Positions 8,981-17,012 of a stretch of DNA of 64,000 nt are shown one piece after another. The first letter of the stretch is position 1; the number at the start of each line of letters is the position of its first letter. Position numbers and translations under genes: made by a program. The notes below the pieces were generated by a model that was not told where the DNA came from, ran no database searches, and saw only the letters and a list, made by a program, of their open reading frames with translations. The stretch is from Ohtaekwangia sp036503775 (GTDB taxonomy: Bacteria > Bacteroidota > Bacteroidia > Cytophagales > Cyclobacteriaceae), in NCBI GenBank assembly GCA_036503775.1, contig DASXWH010000077.1:1-64000 (forward strand). Reading direction: 5' to 3'.

Positions 8981-10521
8981 GGATGATCAGCATTCGTATT
9001 TTTTGTCTCGCTGTTTTGGTTGTCGCTACCGTACCGGGGTATTGCCAGTACTTTCAATTCAGTCAGTATAATTATACACCGCAGCGCGTCAATCCTGCGC
9101 TGGTGTCAAGCAGTAATTATTTTCTTATCAGCTTTGATTTCCGGAACCAGAAGACCGGTGGGGATTTCAGTCTTACCAGTAACATCTTTAATCTGTCCTA
9201 TCCCATCATTAATCGAAAGGGACAGCGGTGGTCAGGTGTTGGTATTTCATTTATGGATGACCGTTCCGGTTTGGCCGGTATTTATAATACGCAGGAAGTA
9301 TCGTTCTCTTATGCCGTCACAATTCCTATGGTCAGGTTTCACACCTTATCGATGGGATTAAAAGTGCTGTATCTCAACCAGAATGTTGACCTCACGGAAC
9401 TCGTCACCGGGTCGCAGTATGTGGAGGATCGTGGATTTGATTCTTCGCTTGACAATCATGAACCTGCAGGCCTTTGGCGCGAGAATACCATTACCTTCAG
9501 CCCGGGCCTTTACTGGCAGAATACAGACAAGCGCGGAAACAAAATTTCATATGCCGGATTTTCATTCTTTGATATTAACAAAGCAGACTTTCTGAAAAAT
9601 GCTGGCGGACTAAGTTCATCTTTTGTATTCATGGCCGGCCAGCGGGTTTATAAAAAGAAAAATGTTACCCTGTTCCCGGAAATACTCTATACAGCCAATG
9701 CTTCAAATCATTTGTTCAATGCCGGTATGATCACCAGTTATGAGTTGAAATCTTTTTCACGTGAGTTGCCGGAGCGGGTAGATTTTATTACCAAGTATGT
9801 GTGGAAGAAATATGCTATACTGGGGATGCAGCTGCATCGCAGAAATTTCTCTGTAGGCCTGAGTTATGATTTTCCGGTTCACTCCGATAATGTTTCTAAT
9901 CTCGGTACGATTGAGATCGGACTGGAGTGGAAAAGGCTGGTGAGCCCGTTGCGCTCCAAAAAACCAAAACGAAAATCAGAACCCGTCAATAAAACCATAC
10001 CTGCTCCCGGAACTGTCGTATCGGATACTACCGAAGCTGAGCAGATAAATAAAGTAGAAGATCTGCCAGTGAATCAGCAAGCTGAAAACCTCACGTTAAG
10101 CGAAAAACTTCGTGCGCGACAGGATTCTGTGCTGGCCACGGCTGATGCGGGTATGATCACACATGAACCCTTTGTGCTGGATAAAGCCATCCTTCATTTC
10201 AATTTTGAGTTTAACAGTACGGGAATAGGTAACGATGCAACGGCTTACCTTGATCAACTTGCTGAGGCATTGCATGATAATCCTGATTTAAATATCCGGA
10301 TCGTGGGCCATACCGATAATGTGGGTTCAGATAAGTTCAATCTTAAATTATCGGTAGCCCGTGCCCGGTCTGTTTATCAATATCTCGTGGATCGTGGTGT
10401 AGAACCAGACCGAATTGCTGTGGACGGTAAAGGTATGCGGGAGCCTCTGAATGAAAACCGGACAGAGCAGGAACGTGCAGACAATCGCAGAGTAGAGCTT
10501 ACTATTCTGTATGAAGAGTAA
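8977..10521 (+). CDS. PorP/SprF-family outer membrane protein fused to OmpA domain
   Basis: A 514-residue outer-membrane protein. Signal peptide to about residue 23, then a PorP/SprF domain to about residue 325 that opens with the family motif FSQYNYTPQRVNPALVSS and has alternating beta-strand patterns. A polar linker covers about 330-385. An OmpA peptidoglycan-binding domain covers about 395-512 (ILHFNFEFNSTGIG, IRIVGHTDNVGSDKFN, LSVARARSVYQYL, DNRRVELTI). PorP/SprF proteins help to secrete or anchor T9SS type B proteins, and the preceding gene encodes such a substrate (4-nt ATGA overlap). The OmpA part would tie the barrel to the wall. The stop codon abuts the stop of convergent mobA directly. 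Confidence 0.92.
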   Translation: MRMISIRIFCLAVLVVATVPGYCQYFQFSQYNYTPQRVNPALVSSSNYFLISFDFRNQKTGGDFSLTSNIFNLSYPIINRKGQRWSGVGISFMDDRSGLAGIYNTQEVSFSYAVTIPMVRFHTLSMGLKVLYLNQNVDLTELVTGSQYVEDRGFDSSLDNHEPAGLWRENTITFSPGLYWQNTDKRGNKISYAGFSFFDINKADFLKNAGGLSSSFVFMAGQRVYKKKNVTLFPEILYTANASNHLFNAGMITSYELKSFSRELPERVDFITKYVWKKYAILGMQLHRRNFSVGLSYDFPVHSDNVSNLGTIEIGLEWKRLVSPLRSKKPKRKSEPVNKTIPAPGTVVSDTTEAEQINKVEDLPVNQQAENLTLSEKLRARQDSVLATADAGMITHEPFVLDKAILHFNFEFNSTGIGNDATAYLDQLAEALHDNPDLNIRIVGHTDNVGSDKFNLKLSVARARSVYQYLVDRGVEPDRIAVDGKGMREPLNENRTEQERADNRRVELTILYEE

Positions 10522-11103
10522 TCATGGCTTGTTTTTCTGATAGGTATCCAATTGCTCAGGCGAATTTACATTCTGATGCATGCGGGTGTCAGGCGTGGTT
10601 ATCAAACAAATATCATGATGCAGCAGAAACGGTTTAACACCTTTATGTCCCTTTTGATAATGCATTTCTAACAATGGATACGCAGACGGTTCCCAGAGCG
10701 TGAGCAGAGGCTCAGGATCTTTTCCATCAGAATCATAGAAGCATGTAGCCAGTTTTGTTTTATCACGATGGCGGATGAGGTACTCAAGTGTTGGCAGATC
10801 AATGTTAGGCATATCTACCGGGGCGGTTAACCAGGCTGCGTCTGGATTTACCCGGAACGCGGAGATGATTCCATTCAATGGGCTTTCTATTTCCAGTTGA
10901 TCGGGCAGGGGATTCAAATGAGATGGAATCTCGGACCCCTGCTTACAGGAAGTGAAGACCTGGTGACACACGGTGTTCAAAAGATCAAAAAGAAATTCGC
11001 GCTGTGGTTTGCCATGATAATTTATTAATCCTTTGTCATGCCCCATGCGAACACTCTTACCACCGGCTAAGATCAACCCGAAAATTTTTGGATCACGCAC
11101 CAT
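10522..11103 (-). CDS. mobA: Molybdenum cofactor guanylyltransferase MobA
   Basis: A 193-residue nucleotidyltransferase that attaches GMP to Mo-molybdopterin to make the guanine dinucleotide cofactor used by the DMSO reductase family. The N-terminal GTP-binding signature FGLILAGGKSVRMGHDKGLI is present, followed by the conserved APVDMPNIDLP (metal-binding Asp). It is the last gene of the minus-strand run moaC - K+ channel - mobA, 20 nt after the channel gene. Its stop codon touches the stop of the convergent PorP-OmpA gene with no spacer. Confidence 0.92.
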   Translation of the reverse strand: MVRDPKIFGLILAGGKSVRMGHDKGLINYHGKPQREFLFDLLNTVCHQVFTSCKQGSEIPSHLNPLPDQLEIESPLNGIISAFRVNPDAAWLTAPVDMPNIDLPTLEYLIRHRDKTKLATCFYDSDGKDPEPLLTLWEPSAYPLLEMHYQKGHKGVKPFLLHHDICLITTPDTRMHQNVNSPEQLDTYQKNKP

Positions 11104-11123
11104 TTACTGTTGATCATTGACCC

Positions 11124-11912
11124 TTACTCATGAATTTCCTCTCCGCAGTGCGGGCACTTCCGGGTCTGCTTCTTGTGCAGCATTTCATAGAAACCTGATG
11201 AAAGAATACCTGCAGGTAGGGCGAGTAACCCAACACCGGTAATGGCAAATATGCCTCCGAGAAATTTTCCAAGCGGTGTAACCGGAACCATATCACCATA
11301 TCCCACCGTGGTAATGGTTGAAATTCCCCACCACATCGTTGCCGGTATGCTGCTGAAGAGGTCAGGTTGGGCATCGTGTTCAGCATAGAACATGATGAAG
11401 GAAATAATGACGAGGACAAAGAGTATAAAGAGAAAGCTCAGTACCAGTTGTTCTTTGCGATCGGCTAATACCTTTTTAAAAATGGTGAGTGCGTGAAGGT
11501 ATCGTGCAATTTTGAACAGCCGGAAAAGAACCATGAGCCTGAAGACTCTCAGAAAGCGCAGATCGACCGTCATGAACGCGAAGTAGAACGGAAGAAAAGC
11601 CAGCAGGTCAATGATGGCAATGGGTTGTATAATGTATCTCAAACGGCCGTTGACAGGATGACTGTACTTTGGATTCTCAACAATGGAATAGATGCGGGCG
11701 ATGTATTCGATGGTAAAAAAAACAATGGTAAAAATTTCAAACTGCTCAAATGTATGTTTGTAATCCTCATGAATCTCCCCGACTGAATCGAGCAAGATGG
11801 CAATGATGTTTAAGATGATGATGGATACCAGAACAAATTCAAAAATGCTTTCCCAGATTCCACCTTTTTCGGTGGGGTCAAGCGTCAGATAGAGTCGTCT
11901 GCGAAGGGTCAT
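11124..11912 (-). CDS. Six-helix voltage-gated-type potassium channel with C-terminal CxxC tail
   Basis: A 262-residue ion channel subunit. Segments S1-S3 lie in about 20-112, an Arg-rich S4 voltage-sensor helix at about 118-137 (LRFLRVFRLMVLFRLFKIAR), then S5, a pore loop with the K+ selectivity filter TTVGYGD at 201-207, and S6. The protein ends CPHCGEEIHE, half of a zinc-ribbon-like motif that could coordinate metal across the tetramer. The gene lies between moaC (7 nt) and mobA (20 nt) on the same strand, so it is probably expressed with cofactor synthesis genes; no functional link is known to me. Confidence 0.92.
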   Translation of the reverse strand: MTLRRRLYLTLDPTEKGGIWESIFEFVLVSIIILNIIAILLDSVGEIHEDYKHTFEQFEIFTIVFFTIEYIARIYSIVENPKYSHPVNGRLRYIIQPIAIIDLLAFLPFYFAFMTVDLRFLRVFRLMVLFRLFKIARYLHALTIFKKVLADRKEQLVLSFLFILFVLVIISFIMFYAEHDAQPDLFSSIPATMWWGISTITTVGYGDMVPVTPLGKFLGGIFAITGVGLLALPAGILSSGFYEMLHKKQTRKCPHCGEEIHE

Positions 11913-11919
11913 AGGGTGG

Positions 11920-12399
11920 TCAGGTGCGTTTGAAATCTTTTTTTCCTCCGGTTTTTTCCAGGAGTTTTATTTCTTCAATAACCATATCATGTGAAAGTGC
12001 CTTACACATATCGTAGATTGTAAGGGCGGCTATGGATGCCGCTGTTAAGGCTTCCATTTCAACTCCGGTTTTGGCGGTAAGAACAGTCTCTGTGTTGATT
12101 ACAATTTTATCCCGGACTACTGAAATTTTAACCTGGCAATCTTCCAGACCCAGGGGATGACAGAAAGGGATCAGCGCTGAAGTTTGTTTTGCACCCATTA
12201 CTCCGGCAATAATGGCCGTCTGGAACACGGGTCCTTTTTTAGTTATGAGTTCATTGTTGCTGATCTGGCTGATAATTTCTTTTCCTACCCGGATAACCGC
12301 CTGCGCTTTGGCGGTGCGTCTGGTAATTTTCTTTTCGGATACATCGACCATCTTTGGATTACCAGACTGATCAATGTGTGTAAATTGTTTTTTACTCAT
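11920..12399 (-). CDS. moaC: Cyclic pyranopterin monophosphate synthase MoaC
   Basis: A 159-residue enzyme that turns 3',8-cyclo-GTP into cyclic pyranopterin monophosphate (precursor Z), acting after MoaA. Family motifs are clear: FTHIDQSGNPKMVDVSEK at the N-terminus, ALIPFCHPLGLEDC, and TGVEMEALTAASIAALTIYD followed by MCK. An upstream in-frame start at 12414 would add five residues; the ATG at 12397-12399 gives the usual N-terminus. It is divergent from moeA (42 nt apart) and leads the run moaC-channel-mobA. A TAACTTTA box (12422-12429, minus strand) 22 nt upstream may be its promoter. Confidence 0.96.
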   Translation of the reverse strand: MSKKQFTHIDQSGNPKMVDVSEKKITRRTAKAQAVIRVGKEIISQISNNELITKKGPVFQTAIIAGVMGAKQTSALIPFCHPLGLEDCQVKISVVRDKIVINTETVLTAKTGVEMEALTAASIAALTIYDMCKALSHDMVIEEIKLLEKTGGKKDFKRT

Positions 12400-12441
12400 G
12401 TACCTTAGAGGCAAACAGCATTAAAGTTAAAAATAATTGTC

Positions 12442-13632
12442 ATGGTAAGTGTTGATGAAGCCACTCATATCATTTTTTCTCATCTCTATAGCCCCGTGCC
12501 GGTCCCCGTTCCGGTAACGGAAGCTGCTGGCCGCGTGCTTGCCGAACAGGTCACTGCTGATCGCGATTTTCCGCCCTTCAATCGCGTGGCCATGGATGGT
12601 GTTGCTATTTCATTTCAGGAGTGGCATAACGGACGAAAGGTCTTCCCGATTCAGGATATACAGGCTGCCGGAACGAAACAGAAAAAATTGAGTGATCCGG
12701 GTCAATGTCTGGAAGTTATGACCGGTGCAGTACTACCGGAAGGCGTTGATACGGTGATCCGCTATGAAGATCTGAATTTTCAGGCTGATGCGGCAACTGT
12801 TATGACTGAAATTGAAAAAGGACAAAATATCCATCGTCAGGGTGTAGATGCTAAAGCGGGATCATCTTTGCTGGAACCTGGATTGGTCCTTTCACCTGCA
12901 GAGATCGCTCTGCTTGCTTCTGTTGGAAAAAGCCAGGTGAACGTTTGGTCTTTACCCCGGACAGCACTCATATCCAGCGGTGATGAACTGGTTGAGGTCA
13001 CACATACTCCGGAACCTCATCAGATCAGGAGATCAAATATTTATGCTCTAGAAGCTGCCATGCAATCACTTCACTGGAAAGGAAATCAATACCACTTACC
13101 GGATCAGAAAAATGTTTTACTGGATTCACTGAAAACAATTGTCTCGGAACATGATGTGATGATTTTGTCGGGAGGCGTTTCGAAAGGCAAGTTTGATTTT
13201 ATTCCGGAAGTGATGGAAGAGATTGGTGTAAAAAAAGTTTTTCATCAGGTAAGTCAGCGACCCGGAAAACCGTTTTGGTTTGGTGTATCAGCCAATGGAA
13301 AAGTTGTTTTTGCGTTGCCGGGTAATCCGGTATCAACCTACATGTGTTACTACCGGTACATAGAGCCATGGTTAATGAAAAGTTTGGGAACAGACAATAA
13401 AGAACAACGCGCTGTTTTAGCAAAAGATTTTACTTTCTCACCTAACCTGACGTATTACCTGCAAGTGAGTGTGAGGAATGAAAATGGAAGACTGATGGCA
13501 TACCCCGAAGCAGGTGGTGGTTCCGGTGATTTTGCCAACCTGAAAAAGGTGGATGGTTTTCTGGAATTACCCATCACGAAAAACAAATTTGAAGCAGGCG
13601 AAGTATATCCGTACTTTTCGTTCAGGAATTAG
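12442..13632 (+). CDS. moeA: Molybdopterin molybdenumtransferase MoeA
   Basis: A 396-residue enzyme that inserts molybdate into adenylated molybdopterin. Motifs seen are FPPFNRVAMDGVA near residue 50, VMTGAVLPEGVDTVIRYED, the MoCF-binding core SGDELVEV and LSGGVSKGKFDFIPEVM, and LPGNPVSTYMCYYRYIEPWL. The C-terminal domain IV is short but present. The gene is divergent from moaC. No mogA/moaB adenylyltransferase gene is seen in this window, so that step must be encoded elsewhere. Confidence 0.95.
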   Translation: MVSVDEATHIIFSHLYSPVPVPVPVTEAAGRVLAEQVTADRDFPPFNRVAMDGVAISFQEWHNGRKVFPIQDIQAAGTKQKKLSDPGQCLEVMTGAVLPEGVDTVIRYEDLNFQADAATVMTEIEKGQNIHRQGVDAKAGSSLLEPGLVLSPAEIALLASVGKSQVNVWSLPRTALISSGDELVEVTHTPEPHQIRRSNIYALEAAMQSLHWKGNQYHLPDQKNVLLDSLKTIVSEHDVMILSGGVSKGKFDFIPEVMEEIGVKKVFHQVSQRPGKPFWFGVSANGKVVFALPGNPVSTYMCYYRYIEPWLMKSLGTDNKEQRAVLAKDFTFSPNLTYYLQVSVRNENGRLMAYPEAGGGSGDFANLKKVDGFLELPITKNKFEAGEVYPYFSFRN

Positions 13633-13703
13633 TTGTGTATTGTGCGGATGGTTTGACCAAAACAAATCATCCTGATACTGACCAACGATTTAATGAATTT
13701 CAT

Positions 13704-14843
13704 ATGACCATCCTGCTGGCTCCTGACAAATTCAAAGGGTCGCTCACGGCTGAGGAGGTTTGCGATGCGATTGCGCAGGCCTTAACCGAATCGGGATTGA
13801 ATTTGAACATCATCAAACATCCCCTGGCAGACGGAGGAGAAGGAAGCTGCGATCTGCTTACGCAATACAGCGGAGGTTTTTTTCGTAACCTGGTTGTACG
13901 TGATCCGCTTTTCCGGTTTTGTGAATCCGGCTATGGAATTTCAAAAGATGGCAGCACTGCATTTCTGGAAATGGCCCGGGCGTCCGGGTTGCAGTTAGTA
14001 AATAAAGCTCAGCGCAATCCCCTGCTTACCACTACCTATGGTACGGGTCAACTTATGCGCGATGCACTGGATCACGGTGTGAAGAAAATCATTATGGGTG
14101 TTGGCGGGAGTGCAACAAATGATGGTGGCATGGGAATGGCACAGGCTCTGGGCCTGATCTTTTATGATGTGAATGAGCAGAAGCTTGATCCTGTCGGTAA
14201 AAATTTAAAACATGTTTATCAGATCGATGCCCGGAATCTTCATCCCAGAATTGCAGAGGTTGCTGTTACGATATTCTGTGATGTAGATAATCCGCTGCAT
14301 GGGCCACACGGTGCTGCACATGTATTTGCTCCGCAGAAGGGAGCAACTCCGCAGATGGTAAGTGAGCTTAATGAAGGGTTGATAAACTATGAAAGTGTTT
14401 TACAAAATACATTTCAACGGATTGTCAATTTTCCGGGGGCTGGTGCCGGGGGAGGCTTGCCCGCTTCTTTGCAAGCCCTGACAAACCTGACGATCCGGCC
14501 CGGAGCAGAATTCATGATTGAATTCACAGCACTTGAGAAAGTAATAAACCAGGCAGACGTTGTCATTACCGGTGAAGGAAAGATGGATGAACAGACCCTG
14601 AGTGGTAAAGTAGTTAAGGGCGTAGCCGATCTGGCCAGAAGAAATAAAAAACCCGTCTATGTCGTAGTAGGTAGAAATGAACTGTCAGTTGATCAGTGCC
14701 AGGCATTAGGTATTCAGAAACCGGTGACGATTTCCGGTTCAGGAGTAACCGATGAAGAAGCCTTGAAAAACGCCTTTTCTCTCTTAAAACAGCGAATTAG
14801 GGAGGAAATTATTCCCCTTTTACTTTCTGCCCGGGCGGATTAA
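13704..14843 (+). CDS. Glycerate 2-kinase (GarK/GlxK family)
   Basis: A 379-residue glycerate kinase that phosphorylates D-glycerate with ATP. The start MTILLAPDKFKGSLTAEEVC is the family N-terminus, so the ATG at 13704 is used although the frame is open to 13635. Other family segments are HPLADGGEGSCDLL, GVGGSATNDGGMGMAQALG, ALTNLTIRPGAEFMIE and VITGEGKMDEQTLSGKV. It lies 71 nt after moeA. Its TAA stop forms part of the -7 box proposed for ffh. Confidence 0.94.
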   Translation: MTILLAPDKFKGSLTAEEVCDAIAQALTESGLNLNIIKHPLADGGEGSCDLLTQYSGGFFRNLVVRDPLFRFCESGYGISKDGSTAFLEMARASGLQLVNKAQRNPLLTTTYGTGQLMRDALDHGVKKIIMGVGGSATNDGGMGMAQALGLIFYDVNEQKLDPVGKNLKHVYQIDARNLHPRIAEVAVTIFCDVDNPLHGPHGAAHVFAPQKGATPQMVSELNEGLINYESVLQNTFQRIVNFPGAGAGGGLPASLQALTNLTIRPGAEFMIEFTALEKVINQADVVITGEGKMDEQTLSGKVVKGVADLARRNKKPVYVVVGRNELSVDQCQALGIQKPVTISGSGVTDEEALKNAFSLLKQRIREEIIPLLLSARAD

Positions 14844-14848
14844 CTTTG
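14841..14848 (+). promoter_or_regulatory. Candidate -7 box for ffh
   Basis: TAACTTTG matches TANNTTTG exactly, overlaps the stop codon of the glycerate kinase gene, and lies 25 nt before the ffh ATG. I see no clear TTTG at the -33 distance. Confidence 0.35.
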
Positions 14849-14873
14849 TGCCCTTATTTCAAAAATATAGCGC

Positions 14874-16205
14874 ATGTTCGATAATTTAAGTCTTAAGCTG
14901 GATAAAGCCTTTCAAACACTGAAAGGTCAGGGAAGGATTACGGAAATAAACGTGGCTACCACGGTCAAGGAAATTCGCAAAGCCCTGATCGATGCCGATG
15001 TTAACTATAAAGTAGCCAAAGAGGTAACGGACGATATCAAGGAGAAAGCTATGGGCCAGGATGTGCTCACCGCTATTTCTCCCGGACAATTACTGATCAA
15101 GATCACGAATGATGAGTTGACTTCCCTCATGGGCGGTCAGAGTGAGGATATAAAAATTGATGGTAATCCTGCCATAATCCTGATCTCGGGTTTGCAGGGT
15201 TCAGGTAAAACAACTTTCTCCGGGAAGCTTGCCAATTACCTCAAGAAGCAAGGCCGTTCTGTATTGTTAACTGCTTGTGATATCTATCGTCCTGCTGCGA
15301 TCACGCAGTTAAAAGTATTAGGAGAACAGGTAGGTGTTGAAGTTTATGCGGAGCCTGAAAATAAAGATGCGGTTAAGATCGCAAAGGCCGCAATCGAGCA
15401 TGCCAAAAAGAATAATCATCGTGTGGTGATTGTAGATACAGCAGGTCGGCTGGCTGTGGATGAGGAGATGATGAATGAGATCGCGCGTTTGAAGGAGGCG
15501 CTTAATCCGGCTGAAACACTGTTTGTGGTTGATTCTATGACCGGTCAGGATGCTGTCAATACTGCGAAAGCATTCAATGACCGGCTGAATTTTAATGGCG
15601 TTGTGCTCACCAAACTAGATGGTGATACACGCGGTGGTGCTGCACTTTCTATCCGCAGGGTAGTTGACAAGCCTATCAAGTTTGTTAGTACCGGTGAGAA
15701 GATGGAAGCGATTGATCGCTTTTATCCGGATCGTATGGCGAGCCGGATCCTCGGTATGGGTGACGTGGTTACACTCGTTGAAAAAGCACAGGAAGCATTT
15801 GATCAGGAAGAGGCGGCCCGACTCAATAAAAAGATCCGCAAAAATCAATTTGACTTTAATGACTTCCTTTCCCAACTGGAACAGGTGAAGAAGATGGGGA
15901 ATATGAAAGATCTGCTGGGTATGATCCCGGGTGTTGGTAAGGCTATTAAAGATGTTGATATTGATGATAATTCTTTCAAGCCGGTTGAAGCTATCATTCG
16001 CTCCATGACATTCGAAGAGCGTGAGAATCCGGATATTCTCAACAGCAGCCGCAAGAATAGAATTGCTGTGGGTAGTGGAACCTCCATTCAGCAGGTCAAC
16101 CAATTGCTCAAGCAGTTCAGTGACATGCGCAAAATGATGAAGACGATGAATAAGATGGGTGGCGGAAAGCGCGCTTTGTCAGCATTGAATCCGTTTGGGA
16201 AATAA
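14874..16205 (+). CDS. ffh: Signal recognition particle protein Ffh
   Basis: A 443-residue SRP GTPase that binds signal sequences and 4.5S RNA and targets membrane proteins with FtsY. The N domain opens MFDNLSLKLDKAFQTLKGQG. The G domain has GLQGSGKTTFSGKLA (P-loop), DTAGRLAVDEEMM, TKLDGDTRGGAALSI and the DRMASRILGMGDV closing motif. The methionine-rich M domain runs from about 300 to 443 (MKDLLGMIPGVGKAIKD, MRKMMKTMNKMGGGKRALS). Length is normal. A terminator (16379-16407) follows after a 173-nt gap in which nothing else is evident. Confidence 0.98.
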   Translation: MFDNLSLKLDKAFQTLKGQGRITEINVATTVKEIRKALIDADVNYKVAKEVTDDIKEKAMGQDVLTAISPGQLLIKITNDELTSLMGGQSEDIKIDGNPAIILISGLQGSGKTTFSGKLANYLKKQGRSVLLTACDIYRPAAITQLKVLGEQVGVEVYAEPENKDAVKIAKAAIEHAKKNNHRVVIVDTAGRLAVDEEMMNEIARLKEALNPAETLFVVDSMTGQDAVNTAKAFNDRLNFNGVVLTKLDGDTRGGAALSIRRVVDKPIKFVSTGEKMEAIDRFYPDRMASRILGMGDVVTLVEKAQEAFDQEEAARLNKKIRKNQFDFNDFLSQLEQVKKMGNMKDLLGMIPGVGKAIKDVDIDDNSFKPVEAIIRSMTFEERENPDILNSSRKNRIAVGSGTSIQQVNQLLKQFSDMRKMMKTMNKMGGGKRALSALNPFGK

Positions 16206-16378
16206 TTTTTTTTGAGAAGAATCAGTAGAACGCAAATCGCTGATTAAAAGGAATTTTGGAGTTTCGAAAGAAAGTATTGATGAACCTCATCTGAAAAATA
16301 GTTGCCGTTCATCAAAACTAAATCGCGGTTCAGGCCGTTGTAAGTGTAGTTTACAGGTAATAGTTTACTTTATATAAA

Positions 16379-16407
16379 ATGCCTCCGATTTTTCGGGGGC
16401 ATTTTTC
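16379..16407 (+). terminator. Terminator downstream of ffh
   Basis: Stem ATGCCTCCGA / TCGGGGGCAT (10 bp with one G-U pair) closes a T4 loop and is followed by T5. It stands between ffh and the DUF2911 gene on the same strand. Confidence 0.8.
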
Positions 16408-16451
16408 GTATATAGCTATTACAAAATCAACCAAACAATTCTATTACGATT

Positions 16452-16958
16452 ATGAAAAGACTCAGTTTCCTGATGATCGCATTGGTGGCATTTACCAGTG
16501 TTGTGTTTGCGCAAGATAAAAAACCGGCCAGCCCAAAGGCTGAAGTTTCCGGAAAGGCCGGCAATGCCAATGTTAAAATTGTATACTGTCAGCCTTCTGC
16601 CAAAGGGCGTAAAATTATGGGTGGCCTGGTCCCTTACGGAGAAGTATGGAGAACCGGAGCGAATGAAGCTACGACTATTGAATTTGACAAGCCTGTAAAA
16701 GTTGAAGGCAAAGAACTTGCTGCGGGTAAATATTCTTTGTTTACCATTCCTGGCGAAAATGAGTGGACAATCATTTTCAATAAAGAAAGTAACCAATGGG
16801 GAGCGTATAAATACAAAGACTCTGAAGATGCACTTCGGGTAACGGTTAAGCCAACGAAGACCGACAGTTTTGTTGAAACCTTTACCATCGAACCGGGTAA
16901 AGACAAAGTCAATTTAAAGTGGGAAAATACCGCAGTCGCGTTTAACGTGAAGAGTTAA
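16452..16958 (+). CDS. Secreted DUF2911 protein
   Basis: A 168-residue protein with a signal peptide (MKRLSFLMIALVAFTSVVFAQ). The rest is a single DUF2911 domain recognised by VKIVYCQPSAKGRKIMGGLV, PYGEVWRTGANEATTIEF, AAGKYSLFTIPGENEWTII and NQWGAYKY. The family is common in Bacteroidota and has no assigned function. It is a stand-alone gene between the ffh terminator and a bidirectional terminator shared with the convergent saccharopine-dehydrogenase-like gene. Confidence 0.93.
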   Translation: MKRLSFLMIALVAFTSVVFAQDKKPASPKAEVSGKAGNANVKIVYCQPSAKGRKIMGGLVPYGEVWRTGANEATTIEFDKPVKVEGKELAAGKYSLFTIPGENEWTIIFNKESNQWGAYKYKDSEDALRVTVKPTKTDSFVETFTIEPGKDKVNLKWENTAVAFNVKS

Positions 16959-16980
16959 ACAGGATACTTGGCTAAATAAA

Positions 16981-17009
16981 AAAAGGACTGTTGTGAAGCA
17001 GTCCTTTTT
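16981..17009. terminator. Bidirectional terminator between convergent genes
   Basis: AAAAGGACTG / CAGTCCTTTT (10-bp perfect stem, 8-nt loop), with an A-run on the left and a T-run on the right. It ends the DUF2911 gene on the plus strand and the gene at 17013-18134 on the minus strand. Confidence 0.85.
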
Positions 17010-17012
17010 TAT

